This document shows, piece after piece, positions 16,644 through 25,887 of a stretch of DNA of 48,265 nt (its first letter is position 1; each line of letters begins with the position of its first letter). Under the pieces are notes generated by a model. The model had not been told where the DNA came from and did not search any database. It saw only the letters and a program-made list of their open reading frames with translations. Where the stretch lies: contig VGGU01000011.1 in the NCBI GenBank assembly GCA_016868475.1, positions 1-48,265 on the forward strand. Reading direction: 5' to 3'. A program made the position numbers and the translations under genes. This DNA is from Bacteroidota bacterium (GTDB lineage Bacteria; Bacteroidota; Bacteroidia; Chitinophagales; Chitinophagaceae).

Positions 16644-18350
16644 ATGTACATGAAGAGTATATCAATTTCAACACTTCTACTTTGTTTGGCAGTTCATCAA
16701 TGGATAACTGCTCAGGAAATACCTGTGCCGGTAGGTGTAAAAGAAATTCCCAAAGGTTGGCATCATTTAGACAAATCCAGTACTGGATTTTGGGGAATAA
16801 GTTTGGACAAGGCTTATTCTTTTTTAAAGGAAACCAATAAAAAAAGCAAACAAGTAATTGTTGCGGTAATCGATTCCGGGATAGACACCCTACATGAGGA
16901 TTTAAAAACGGTGCTTTGGAAAAACCCAGGCGAAATTGCAAATAATAATAAGGATGATGACAAGAATGGCTATATAGATGATCTGTACGGATGGAATTTT
17001 ATCGGCGGAAAAAATGGCGAAAATGTTATAAAAGATTCCTATGAAGCCGCAAGAGTCTATCATCGGTTTAAACAAGCTTATGACAGCATTGATCCTGCAC
17101 TGGTAAAATTTAATGCGGAAGGATTTGCTCGATTTGAAATGTGGCAAAGAGCAAAACAAGAAATAGTTCAAGGGAGCGAAAGTGGAGCAGAGTTGATTAT
17201 GCTAAAAAGAATTTATTCAAATCTTTTAAAGAGTGACAGCATACTGCGTAAGTGCTTGGGCAAGGACACTTTTTTAGGAAAAGAAATAGCCACCTTAACT
17301 GTTACTGAAGCAGACCATAAAAAAGCAAAGAATGCCTTGTACAACTTAATGTCCAATAATGATGCCTTGGAAGTTACCAATATTAGTTTTATTGCTGAAC
17401 TACGAGCTTACCTGGATGGATTGGAATCCAAATCAAAAGCAGCAGATCAAGCGCCCTTTCCATATCGGTCTTCTATTGTTAAGGATAACTATGATGATAT
17501 CTACGATAAATACTATGGCAATAACAATGTAATGGCCAACTTGGAAACTGCCTTGCATGGAACGCATGTAAGTGGAATCATTGGAGCCATCCGTGGAAAT
17601 GAAAAAGGAGTAGACGGTGTAGCGGACAATGTAAGCATCATGACTATCCGTGCTGTGCCAGATGGCGACGAACATGATAAAGATATTGCCTTAGCCATTC
17701 GCTATGCTGTAGATAATGGTGCTCAACTTATTAATATGAGTTTTGGAAAGAGCTTTTCACCTGAAAAAAAGTGGATTGACGATGCAGTTGCCTATGCCGC
17801 AGAAAAAGATGTTCTCCTGATTCACGCGGCAGGAAACGATGGTAAAAATCTTGATTCAACCCACAATTATCCCACTTCAAAGTTCTTAAATCAAAACCGA
17901 GCGACTAACTGGATAACTGTTGGTGCCAGTGGCGATTCGCTCGCCGGAGGAATCACTGCAGGATTTTCCAACTATGGAAAAGGGGAAGTTGATGTTTTTG
18001 CCCCAGGTGTAAAAATTTATTCAACGGCACCAGGCAATGATAAGTATCAATTTTTACAAGGTACCAGCATGGCTGCTCCAGTTGTTGCAGGTTTGGCTGC
18101 ACTGCTTCTCGAATACTACCCCACATTGAGTGCTACACAACTAAAAGACGTGATTGAGCGTTCTGCGATCCCTCTCGCCGACTCGGTTCGCACACCTGGA
18201 ACAGGTACACTTACAACACTTGGACAACTAGCTAAAACCGGAGGAATAATAAACGCTTTTGAAGCCGTGAAGTTAGCAGCCACTATCAAAGGAGAAAGGA
18301 AAATAACAGCCAAGCTCCCTGCCAATTCTAAAAAATCCAAAGGTTTTTAG
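16644..18350 (+). CDS. Secreted S8-family serine protease (subtilase) with a large insertion
   Basis: A 568-residue exported subtilisin-like protease. A signal peptide of about 24 residues ends near WITAQE. The triad is Asp 77 (VAVIDSGID), His 305 (HGTHVSG) and Ser 475 (GTSMAAP), with oxyanion Asn 398 (HAAGND). Asp and His are normally about 30-40 residues apart; here the distance is 228, because of a ~190-residue, Lys/Asp-rich, mostly helical insertion beginning after NPGEIANNNKDDDKNGYIDDLYGWNF, itself a possible Ca-binding Asp/Asn-rich stretch. There is no C-terminal sorting domain. The ATG at 16650 is an equally good start. It probably acts in the periplasm or outside the cell; its neighbours do not suggest a target. 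Confidence 0.92.
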   Translation: MYMKSISISTLLLCLAVHQWITAQEIPVPVGVKEIPKGWHHLDKSSTGFWGISLDKAYSFLKETNKKSKQVIVAVIDSGIDTLHEDLKTVLWKNPGEIANNNKDDDKNGYIDDLYGWNFIGGKNGENVIKDSYEAARVYHRFKQAYDSIDPALVKFNAEGFARFEMWQRAKQEIVQGSESGAELIMLKRIYSNLLKSDSILRKCLGKDTFLGKEIATLTVTEADHKKAKNALYNLMSNNDALEVTNISFIAELRAYLDGLESKSKAADQAPFPYRSSIVKDNYDDIYDKYYGNNNVMANLETALHGTHVSGIIGAIRGNEKGVDGVADNVSIMTIRAVPDGDEHDKDIALAIRYAVDNGAQLINMSFGKSFSPEKKWIDDAVAYAAEKDVLLIHAAGNDGKNLDSTHNYPTSKFLNQNRATNWITVGASGDSLAGGITAGFSNYGKGEVDVFAPGVKIYSTAPGNDKYQFLQGTSMAAPVVAGLAALLLEYYPTLSATQLKDVIERSAIPLADSVRTPGTGTLTTLGQLAKTGGIINAFEAVKLAATIKGERKITAKLPANSKKSKGF

Positions 18351-18377
18351 GATAAAGTGTAGGAAATTAGTGTTTCT

Positions 18378-18385
18378 TATATTTG
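18378..18385 (+). promoter_or_regulatory. -7 element of the accD-smpB promoter
   Basis: TATATTTG matches TAnnTTTG exactly and ends 17 bases before the ATG at 18403. It lies inside the N-terminal extension that an earlier start at 18370 would give, which favours 18403. The -33 element is not clear. Confidence 0.5.
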
Positions 18386-18402
18386 TGAATCAAGTAAGAC
18401 CT

Positions 18403-19317
18403 ATGGGGAAGAAAATTGAAGATGTAGATGCAAATTTAACTGGTGACGGTATCAAGTTTGAGGAGGTCAAATCCAGTTGGTTTCGTCGGATGAAAAAGGG
18501 TATTCATACCAAAACATCCGAAAAAAGAGAGATTCCGGAAGGATTATGGAATAAATGTCCGGAATGTGGTTTAATTACTGTTGCCTTAGAGCTTGAAGAA
18601 AACCTGCATGTGTGTCCAAAGTGCAATCACCATTTTAGAATTGCAAGCGAGGATTATTTCCATTTATTATTTGACCAAGCTGAATACACTGAACTTTTTG
18701 CCTCTATTCGAAGCAAAGACAAACTAGGCTTTACCGATCTAAAGCCCTATCAAAAACGGCTGGAAGATATTTGGAATAAATCAGATCTTAAAGACTCCAT
18801 GCGTGTAGCCACCGGTTTGGTTAACGGAAAAGGACTAGTTGTGGCTTGCATGGATTTTGAATTCATCGGTGGATCCTTAGGAAGTGTTATGGGCGAAAAA
18901 TTTGCTCGTGCGGTTGATTATTGCATTGCCAACAAGTTACCCTATATGGTAATTTCAAAAAGTGGTGGCGCCCGTATGATGGAAAGTGCATTTTCTCTCA
19001 TGCAACTTGCTAAAACAAGTGGAAAATTATCCCAGCTTAGTGACGCACAGCTACCTTACATATCACTACTAACAGACCCCACTTTTGGAGGTATCTCAGC
19101 TTCGTTTGGGATGTTAGGAGATTTAAACATCGCAGAACCAGGTGCATTGATTGGTTTTGCAGGCCCTCGTGTAATCAAAGAAACCATAAAAAAAGATTTA
19201 CCGGAAGGTTTTCAACGGAGTGAATTTCTTCTGGAACATGGCTTTTTGGATTTCATTGTGCATCGTAAGGCATTAAAAGAAAAGATCGCTCAGCTGATTT
19301 CTTTATTTCAATCCTAA
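18403..19317 (+). CDS. accD: Acetyl-CoA carboxylase carboxyltransferase subunit beta
   Basis: Beta subunit of the carboxyltransferase that makes malonyl-CoA for fatty-acid synthesis, working with AccA. It has 304 residues from the ATG at 18403; the usual SSWFRRMKKGI opening is at 24-34. The four-cysteine zinc ribbon is intact (Cys 52, 55, 71, 74 in CPECG and CPKCN), followed by the crotonase-fold domain with SKSGGARMMES and PTFGGISASFG, which form the carboxybiotin/CoA site. The frame is open to 18370, but those residues look non-native and contain the promoter element. Its stop codon overlaps the smpB start (TAATG), implying coupling. Confidence 0.95.
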   Translation: MGKKIEDVDANLTGDGIKFEEVKSSWFRRMKKGIHTKTSEKREIPEGLWNKCPECGLITVALELEENLHVCPKCNHHFRIASEDYFHLLFDQAEYTELFASIRSKDKLGFTDLKPYQKRLEDIWNKSDLKDSMRVATGLVNGKGLVVACMDFEFIGGSLGSVMGEKFARAVDYCIANKLPYMVISKSGGARMMESAFSLMQLAKTSGKLSQLSDAQLPYISLLTDPTFGGISASFGMLGDLNIAEPGALIGFAGPRVIKETIKKDLPEGFQRSEFLLEHGFLDFIVHRKALKEKIAQLISLFQS

Positions 19318-19760
19318 TGGCTGCGTTACTCAATCGGCAAGCCTCTTTTAACTATTTCATTGAGAATAGATTTGAAGCGGGACTTCATTTAGTGGGAACT
19401 GAAGTAAAATCACTACGAGAAGGTAAGGCCAGTTTTAATGATGCCTTTTGCTTAGTAGAAGATGGTGAAATTTGGATTAAATCCCTTCATATTGCCCCAT
19501 ATAGTCATGGAACACATGCCAATCATGACCCTATTCGTACTAGAAAACTGCTTTTGCATAAACGAGAAATAAAAAAAATTGAATCACAACTAAAAGAAAA
19601 GGGATTTACCTTGATTCCCTTGAAGATTTTCTTTACTACCAGTGGCTTTGCTAAAATAGAAATTGGACTTGCAAAAGGAAAAAAGCAAGCCGATAAGCGA
19701 GAATCCTTGAAAAAGAAACAGGCTGATCGAGAAATAAGAAAAGGTCAGTACTTAGATTAA
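19317..19760 (+). CDS. smpB: SsrA-binding protein SmpB
   Basis: Binds tmRNA and brings it to stalled ribosomes for trans-translation. Its 147 residues are the normal length. Conserved elements are NYFIENRFEAGLHLVGTEVKSLREGKASF (about 12-40) and the tail KGKKQADKRESLKKKQADREI, the basic C-terminal helix that enters the mRNA channel. It overlaps the accD stop by one base and the end of parC (opposite strand) by four. The ssrA RNA gene itself is not in the window. Confidence 0.96.
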   Translation: MAALLNRQASFNYFIENRFEAGLHLVGTEVKSLREGKASFNDAFCLVEDGEIWIKSLHIAPYSHGTHANHDPIRTRKLLLHKREIKKIESQLKEKGFTLIPLKIFFTTSGFAKIEIGLAKGKKQADKRESLKKKQADREIRKGQYLD

Positions 19761-22291
19761 TTAGCGTCAAATAGCTCGGGCTGCGTATCATTGGCAGGCT
19801 TTGCACTTACCCATTCCATCTCAGTAGACTTGCTATAGTCCGCTAATTTTGTTCCAACTGTTTTCCACCCGGTAATTTCGGCAATTTTATTAATCTTTAG
19901 TTTGGCTTTTCTTATCTGTTCTCCTCTACCCTGTTGAATAGCCAGCAATGGTTCCACTGCAGTTGTGACCGCTTCAACATAGTTATCCGCGCCTTCTTTG
20001 ATAAAAGGAAATTTAGTTTTAAGCGTGCTGGTTTCTATCAGGAAACGTTTAACCATGTATTGCTTCTTTTCCATATCTGCATAAATGGCAGTAACGGGAG
20101 CAGTTGGATTGAATTTTTCAATTAGCAATACTTTTTCCGGGTCAAATTTTTGCGTTAACTCTTGATCAACTACTTCATAAACACCTACGGTATAAATGAT
20201 CAGGAGCCTCTCCTCCGGTTCAAAGTTACCAATGAGTATCCCTTTGCTCTCCGTGTTTAAGCGGCCAAATTGATCGTCAAACCAGAGTTGCTTTGCGGAA
20301 GAAATGCTAGCCTTACCCGCTTCTTTAAACTTAACAGCACGAATGGGATATTTGGTTACCTGATTTCCCAGACTGCCTCGCCCTTTTATGGCTAACTCTT
20401 CAAAGTAAAAATCAAAGTCCTTTATTCTAGCTGAGCATCCTGCAGACAAAAGAATCTTGACCGCCTCTGCTTCACCATTCGGGTTCACGGATAAATAATG
20501 GATTTTACTCTTATCATCACCCTTGGTCAAGTCATACTCTTTGTCTCGAGTAACTCCGGTAACGTTAAATCGCTTTGCATAACTCATTCCGCTCTTCCCA
20601 TCTACATAAATCAAATTATAAGTAGTTCGTTCATCATTTTTATGGAAAATGGCTATGTATATAATATCCTTACCCACAAATGACTTTTCCGCAACTTTAA
20701 CCACTTTTAAGATCCCTCTTCGCGTGATTGCCAGCACATCGTCTAAATCGGAACATTCGAAAAGTAGCTCATCCTTGCGAAGGCTTGTTCCAATAAACCC
20801 TTCTTCACGATTCGCATATAACTTTGTATTGGCAATGGCCACTTGCTTTGCCTGAATGACTTCAAATGTTTTTATTTCAGTTTTTCGCTCTCTGCCTTTA
20901 CCATATTTTTTTTGAAGATTTTCATAATACGCTATCGTATACTCCACTAAGTGGTCAAGATCAAATCTTACTTGTTTTAATTCTGCCTCCAATTGCTTGA
21001 TCTGTGCATCCAACTCTGCAATATCCAATCGGTAAATTCTACGGACAGGTTTTTCTGTTAATTTGAGCATATCCTCTCGCGTAATTGCTCTTTTGAGTTT
21101 TTTCTTAAAGGGATCAAAAGCGCTGTCGATTGCCTGTAACACTTTTTCCCAATCCTCATGTTTTTTCTCTAACTCTTTGTAGATTTTCTCTTCAAAGAAT
21201 ATTTTTTCTAAAGAGGAGTAATGCCACTTCTCCAGCAATTCTGCTTGTCGTATGCGTAATTCCAGATCTAGCAACTCCTTTGTGTGATCTACTGAATGCT
21301 TTAAAAGCTCTTGTACACTGAGAAATTGTGGACGCTGTTCGGCAATGACACATGCATTAGGAGATAAGGAAACTTCACAATCCGTAAACTTATATAAGGC
21401 ATCAATGGTAATATCGGTGGAGATCCCGGCTACTAAATCTACCTGCACCTCTACATCTGCAGCCGTATTGTCGGTAACTTTCTTGATTTTAATCTTTCCC
21501 TGATCATTTGCTTTTACAATCGACTCCATCAACTGCGTAGTAGTAACACCATAAGGCACACTGCGAATGACTAAAGTTTTTTTATCTACTTCTTCTATAT
21601 GAGCCCTCACCTTTACTCGCCCTCCCCGTTTTCCCTGATCATAGTCAGTGACATCAATCATTCCACCCGTTTGAAAATCAGGAAACAACTCAAAACGCTT
21701 ACCACGTAGATGCTTGATGGCAGCATCAATCAATTCATTAAAATTATGTGCCAGTATTTTAGTTGAGAGTCCCACGGCAATTCCTTCGGCACCCTGCGCA
21801 AGCAACATAGGAAACTTCATGGGTAATGCTACAGGTTCGTTCTTACGGCCATCATAGCTAAGTTGCCAAGCTGTAGTCTTGGGATTGAAAGCCACTTCAA
21901 GTGCAAACTTACTCAATCGTGCTTCGATATAACGCGCAGCAGCGGCATCGTCACCCGTACGAACGTCGCCCCAATTTCCCTGTGTATCGATCAATAAATC
22001 TTTCTGACCTAGATTCACCAATGCATCCCCAATACTGGCATCACCATGAGGGTGGAATTGCATGGCTTGTCCAATTACATTGGCAACTTTGTTGAAGCGA
22101 CCATCGTCCATTTCCTTCATGGCGTGTAAGATTCTGCGCTGAACAGGCTTTAAGCCGTCGTCAATAGCAGGAACCGCACGTTCCAAAATAACGTATGAAG
22201 CGTAATCCAGAAACCAATTTTTGTACTGGCCAAGTATAGAATTCTCTTTTCCAGCACTCACAGCTATTATTTTATTTTTAGCAGCGGTCAT
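19757..22291 (-). CDS. parC: DNA topoisomerase IV subunit A (ParC/GyrA family)
   Basis: Breakage-reunion subunit of a type IIA topoisomerase; with ParE it unlinks daughter chromosomes. The start is the ATG at 22291 (844 residues); an upstream TTG in frame at 22300 is less likely. Motifs: YASYVILERAVPAIDDGLKPVQRRILH (about 30-56), HPHGD (80-84), and the catalytic Tyr 121 in ARYIEARLS. The C-terminal ~350 residues form the beta-pinwheel; a clear GyrA box is not seen, only a GRGSLGNQV-like stretch, consistent with ParC. The position equal to E. coli GyrA Ser83 is Ala here, while the acidic residue (Asp87 equivalent) is kept. It is the last gene of the parE operon. Confidence 0.93.
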   Translation of the reverse strand: MTAAKNKIIAVSAGKENSILGQYKNWFLDYASYVILERAVPAIDDGLKPVQRRILHAMKEMDDGRFNKVANVIGQAMQFHPHGDASIGDALVNLGQKDLLIDTQGNWGDVRTGDDAAAARYIEARLSKFALEVAFNPKTTAWQLSYDGRKNEPVALPMKFPMLLAQGAEGIAVGLSTKILAHNFNELIDAAIKHLRGKRFELFPDFQTGGMIDVTDYDQGKRGGRVKVRAHIEEVDKKTLVIRSVPYGVTTTQLMESIVKANDQGKIKIKKVTDNTAADVEVQVDLVAGISTDITIDALYKFTDCEVSLSPNACVIAEQRPQFLSVQELLKHSVDHTKELLDLELRIRQAELLEKWHYSSLEKIFFEEKIYKELEKKHEDWEKVLQAIDSAFDPFKKKLKRAITREDMLKLTEKPVRRIYRLDIAELDAQIKQLEAELKQVRFDLDHLVEYTIAYYENLQKKYGKGRERKTEIKTFEVIQAKQVAIANTKLYANREEGFIGTSLRKDELLFECSDLDDVLAITRRGILKVVKVAEKSFVGKDIIYIAIFHKNDERTTYNLIYVDGKSGMSYAKRFNVTGVTRDKEYDLTKGDDKSKIHYLSVNPNGEAEAVKILLSAGCSARIKDFDFYFEELAIKGRGSLGNQVTKYPIRAVKFKEAGKASISSAKQLWFDDQFGRLNTESKGILIGNFEPEERLLIIYTVGVYEVVDQELTQKFDPEKVLLIEKFNPTAPVTAIYADMEKKQYMVKRFLIETSTLKTKFPFIKEGADNYVEAVTTAVEPLLAIQQGRGEQIRKAKLKINKIAEITGWKTVGTKLADYSKSTEMEWVSAKPANDTQPELFDAN

Positions 22292-22305
22292 TACATTCAA
22301 ATTTA

Positions 22306-23148
22306 CTAATCCTGTTGTCCCGTTAAACTTTTATCTCCACCAATTAATCGAATATCCAGTTCCTTCCACCCTTTCTCCCACTTTTCATTTGTTTCGATCA
22401 TTCCCTGCTCCGCTAACTGAACCAAACGCCATTGAAGAAATACATCTCCTGTTTTAACTTTCATTTTGGTTTGCAGCTGTGTTAACACACGGAGTGCTCG
22501 TTGCCACTCTGAAGTAAGTAGTCGTTTGATATCTGCATCAAAGTAAGAAAATTCTTTACCCAACAGCTTTTTCCCTCCCTCCAATATTCTTACTCCTGCA
22601 TTTTCACACATCAATTTATTCCATTCGTCAGGATCAATTTCAAATTCGCTGGCAGATACAGGGCGAACTAATTTCTTGGCTTTTAAGAATTCCTTTGCAG
22701 GAATTTCTTCCAACCAATGCGGATAGAACAATTGCCCCTTTTCATTGATGAATGGCAAATTGTTTAGAAAAAGAAGATAAATACGCCCTTGCCATTTTTT
22801 TAATTGGGCAATTAACCAATAATACCCGGACACATCATGTTGGTTTTGTGCCACCCAAATCCAACACTCTCCTGCTGGGTTTTCTTCCAGCCATTGCAGG
22901 ATGGTAGATAATTCATTTGCATCATTAACCACAGGAGAAGCAGGAAGGGCACCATAAGCCGTTTTTTCATGGCAGGACTTCCACCAGGCAAAACGCTCTT
23001 GTGCACCCTCCGGAGTATCTAAGGCTTGTAGCGGGCCAACTGCATAGTCGTCTCGAATTAGCACAATAGGTCCGTCCAACGTAGGATCTAGCTCCTGCAC
23101 CTCTTTAAACCGTACACTATCAGACTCATTAAATAGAATATGTAACAT
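22306..23148 (-). CDS. DUF1835 (with DUF3658-like C-terminus) protein
   Basis: A 280-residue soluble protein of unknown function. The N-terminal third fits DUF1835: MLHILFNESDSVRFKEV at the start, then a VLIRDDYAVGPL segment (about 29-40) and a WW motif. The C-terminal region, with 'RALRVLTQLQTKMKVKTGDVFLQWRLVQLAEQGMIE'-type helices, looks like DUF3658, a winged-helix-like partner often fused to DUF1835. There is no signal peptide. It lies between the methyltransferase gene (8-base gap) and parC (14-base gap) on the same strand, so it is probably co-transcribed with the topoisomerase genes. The family names are from memory of pattern. Confidence 0.7.
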   Translation of the reverse strand: MLHILFNESDSVRFKEVQELDPTLDGPIVLIRDDYAVGPLQALDTPEGAQERFAWWKSCHEKTAYGALPASPVVNDANELSTILQWLEENPAGECWIWVAQNQHDVSGYYWLIAQLKKWQGRIYLLFLNNLPFINEKGQLFYPHWLEEIPAKEFLKAKKLVRPVSASEFEIDPDEWNKLMCENAGVRILEGGKKLLGKEFSYFDADIKRLLTSEWQRALRVLTQLQTKMKVKTGDVFLQWRLVQLAEQGMIETNEKWEKGWKELDIRLIGGDKSLTGQQD

Positions 23149-23156
23149 GGAAAAAA

Positions 23157-23942
23157 TTATTTAGCAGACTTTATTAAATAATAAACACAGGTAGTAAAAT
23201 AGTTGCGCAACCAAGGAATGGAAGAAAGCCAAGCAAATTGTTCACGAGCCTTCCATCCAAATTTCCATTGATAAATTGGGTTAATCAAGTAATGAATCTT
23301 TTGCAAAATCCTATAGTCGGTTTTTTCACAAATGGATTCAAACCGCTCAATAGTAATACGAGTTTGCCTAATCTCAAGCAAATCCGCAACCGGTTCGCCA
23401 TTGAGTTTTAATAGGCCCCTGTACAAAGGAAGCGGTAATAAATGAACATATGGTAAACGCGAAACAAAGGAGCCTGCCAATTGTTGATGACCGCCAAAGG
23501 GCATTTGCCAGGGAGGAAATCCAAAAAAGATTACTCCATCCTTGTTGAGCATTGAATGTAAACGTTGAAAAAGTTTGGGTTGATCATGAATATGCTCGAT
23601 AACATCCTTTAATAGGATCACATCAAAGCCACCTTTTAGATCTTTAACTAGATCCGTATCGTAAATATCCTTTTCTACATAAAACAATTGTCCTCGGCCA
23701 ATTTCCTCCCATAAAAAACCACAGGCCCACTCTACACGCAATGGATCAAGTTCTACACCCACGGCCTTGCAACCACGTTCTGTAAAAGCACGCAAAACAC
23801 CGCCTTCACCAGCTCCAATTTCAAGCACTCGCGCTTGGCTGTTAATGGGGAAAGATTTTTCTATGAATGGCAGCACATACTGCACTGCATTTTCATATTG
23901 GATTTGGAAATACCGGTTCCGGTCCTGGTGAAACTCAAACAT
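23157..23942 (-). CDS. Class I SAM-dependent methyltransferase, substrate unknown
   Basis: A 261-residue methyltransferase. SAM motif I is VLEIGAGEGG (39-48), an acidic VGVELD follows in the next strand (about 62-67), and post-motif FDVILLKDVIEHIHD (about 104-118) is typical of the methyltransf_11/UbiE-like group. The C-terminal ~90 residues contain a stretch of aromatic and basic residues, with no clear membrane helix. It starts 3 bases after the parE stop and ends 8 bases before the DUF1835 gene. Substrate cannot be read; small-molecule or lipid methylation is as likely as a nucleic-acid role. Confidence 0.85.
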   Translation of the reverse strand: MFEFHQDRNRYFQIQYENAVQYVLPFIEKSFPINSQARVLEIGAGEGGVLRAFTERGCKAVGVELDPLRVEWACGFLWEEIGRGQLFYVEKDIYDTDLVKDLKGGFDVILLKDVIEHIHDQPKLFQRLHSMLNKDGVIFFGFPPWQMPFGGHQQLAGSFVSRLPYVHLLPLPLYRGLLKLNGEPVADLLEIRQTRITIERFESICEKTDYRILQKIHYLINPIYQWKFGWKAREQFAWLSSIPWLRNYFTTCVYYLIKSAK

Positions 23943-23945
23943 GTG

Positions 23946-25847
23946 TTAGGAATTAACGGCGTCTTCTGCTTTATCCAATTCAAAACGAAGATGCTCGATT
24001 ATAAAGTCCTGACGATCGGGCGTGTTCTTACCCATATAATATTCAAGTAATTGTTGAATATGATCTCCCTGTTCTAAGCGCATTAATTGCTTTCGCATTC
24101 CGGTTCCAATAAATTGGGCAAATTCATCAGGGCTAATTTCTCCCAATCCTTTGAATCGCGTAACCTCAGGCTTTGCCCCCAGTTTTTTTATGGCAACCTG
24201 CTTCTCTGATTCGCTATAGCAATAAATGGTCTCTTGCTTATTTCTAACCCGAAACAGTGGCGTTTCCAACACATAAACTTTTTCATGTTTCACCAGGTCA
24301 GGGAAAAACTGTAGAAAAAAAGTCATGAGTAACAGCCGAATATGCATACCATCAACATCAGCATCGGTGGCAATAACTACATTATTAAATCTAAGCCCCT
24401 CTAATCCTTCTTCAATATTAAGGGCGTGTTGCAGCAGATTAAACTCTTCGTTTTCGTACACTACTTTTTTAGTAAGTCCATAACAATTCAATGGCTTTCC
24501 TCTTAAACTAAATACGGCCTGGGTTTCTACATTACGGGCCTTGGTGATAGATCCGCTGGCACTATCCCCTTCGGTAATAAACAAAGTGGTTTCTTGTTGT
24601 TTTGCAAGAAACTCTTCTTTTCCCCGTGCAGGTGCATCTTCATTCAAATGAAAACGACAATCGCGTAGTTTCCGATTGTGTAAATTGGCTTTCTTAGCTC
24701 TTTCATTGGCTAATTTTTTAATCCCTGCCAATTCTTTACGCTCCCGCTCACTTTGCTCTATTCTTCTTTTAAGCGACTCAGCTATCGCAGCATTTTTGTG
24801 CAAGAAATTATCTAACTCCTTGGATAGAAAATCGGCCACAAATTGTCGCATTGTAGGTCCTTCGATGTCAACATTTATAGACCCTAATTTGGTTTTAGTC
24901 TGTGATTCAAATACCGGTTCAACTACCCGAACAGATATGGCCGCTACAATGCCCGTGCGAATATCAGAGGCATCGTAATCCTTTTTGAAAAACTCTCGTA
25001 TGGTTTTTATATAGGCTTCCCTAAATGCTTGTTGATGGGTACCCCCTTGTGTGGTATGCTGTCCATTCACAAAGCTGTAAATATCCTCTCCATATTCATT
25101 AGTATGAGAAATAGCCACTTCAATATCAGCACCTGTCAAATGGATAATAGGATATCGAAGTTCGTCCTCATTAGTTTTTCGTTGTAATAAATCCAGTAAA
25201 CCATTTTTACTGAGAAAGGTTTTGCCGTTAAAATTGATTTTTAACCCTGCATTCAAAAAAGCATAGTTCCATAGCTGATTTTCAATAAACTCGTAAAAAA
25301 AACGATATCCCTTGAAAACAGATTCATCAGGCTTGAAACTTACTAAAGTACCATTAGGTTGATCGGTTTTAGCCTCCTTAAATTCTTTTGTTAATTCTCC
25401 TCTTGAAAATTCGGCCGATTTTTCTTTTCCCTCCCGGAACGCAGACACTTTAAAATAGTCGCTTAGCGCGTTTACCGCTTTTGTGCCTACTCCATTTAAT
25501 CCTACTGCTTTTTGAAACGCCTTGCTATCATATTTAGCCCCTGTATTAATTTTACTGACTACATCTACCACTTTTCCCAATGGAATGCCACGACCAAAAT
25601 CACGAACAGTAACCATTTTTTCTTCAATGGATAAATTGACAGCCTTGCCATACCCCATGGTATATTCATCAATTGCATTATCTATTACCTCTTTAATCAA
25701 CACATAGATGCCATCATCAGGAGAAGATCCATCCCCTAGTTTACCGATGTACATTCCGGGGCGCAACCGAATATGCTGCTTCCAGTCCAGCGACTGTATA
25801 CTGTCTTCGGTATACGCTACTTCTTTTTTTTCTTTTTCTGCTGCCAT
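23946..25847 (-). CDS. parE: DNA topoisomerase IV subunit B (ParE/GyrB family)
   Basis: ATPase subunit of the type IIA topoisomerase paired with the parC product. It has 633 residues, the ParE-like short form. GHKL ATPase motifs are EVIDNAIDE (53-61, catalytic Glu 53), DFGRGIP (83-89) and [14 protein letters not shown] (about 116-129); the transducer has the ATP-sensing QTKTKLGS (316-323); the TOPRIM part has EGDSASG (426-432) and a later DADVDGMHI. It is the first gene of a four-gene minus-strand operon (parE, methyltransferase, DUF1835, parC). An exact TAnnTTTG element lies 13 bases upstream of the start. Confidence 0.95.
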   Translation of the reverse strand: MAAEKEKKEVAYTEDSIQSLDWKQHIRLRPGMYIGKLGDGSSPDDGIYVLIKEVIDNAIDEYTMGYGKAVNLSIEEKMVTVRDFGRGIPLGKVVDVVSKINTGAKYDSKAFQKAVGLNGVGTKAVNALSDYFKVSAFREGKEKSAEFSRGELTKEFKEAKTDQPNGTLVSFKPDESVFKGYRFFYEFIENQLWNYAFLNAGLKINFNGKTFLSKNGLLDLLQRKTNEDELRYPIIHLTGADIEVAISHTNEYGEDIYSFVNGQHTTQGGTHQQAFREAYIKTIREFFKKDYDASDIRTGIVAAISVRVVEPVFESQTKTKLGSINVDIEGPTMRQFVADFLSKELDNFLHKNAAIAESLKRRIEQSERERKELAGIKKLANERAKKANLHNRKLRDCRFHLNEDAPARGKEEFLAKQQETTLFITEGDSASGSITKARNVETQAVFSLRGKPLNCYGLTKKVVYENEEFNLLQHALNIEEGLEGLRFNNVVIATDADVDGMHIRLLLMTFFLQFFPDLVKHEKVYVLETPLFRVRNKQETIYCYSESEKQVAIKKLGAKPEVTRFKGLGEISPDEFAQFIGTGMRKQLMRLEQGDHIQQLLEYYMGKNTPDRQDFIIEHLRFELDKAEDAVNS

Positions 25848-25860
25848 GAGTTAATGTTGG

Positions 25861-25868
25861 CAAATATA
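25861..25868 (-). promoter_or_regulatory. -7 element of the parE operon promoter
   Basis: TATATTTG on the minus strand matches TAnnTTTG exactly and ends 13 bases before the parE start, predicting a leader of only a few bases. The -33 region would fall in the end of the peroxiredoxin-like gene and has no clear TTTG. Confidence 0.5.
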
Positions 25869-25887
25869 ATGATTCAGCGCCCCTATT

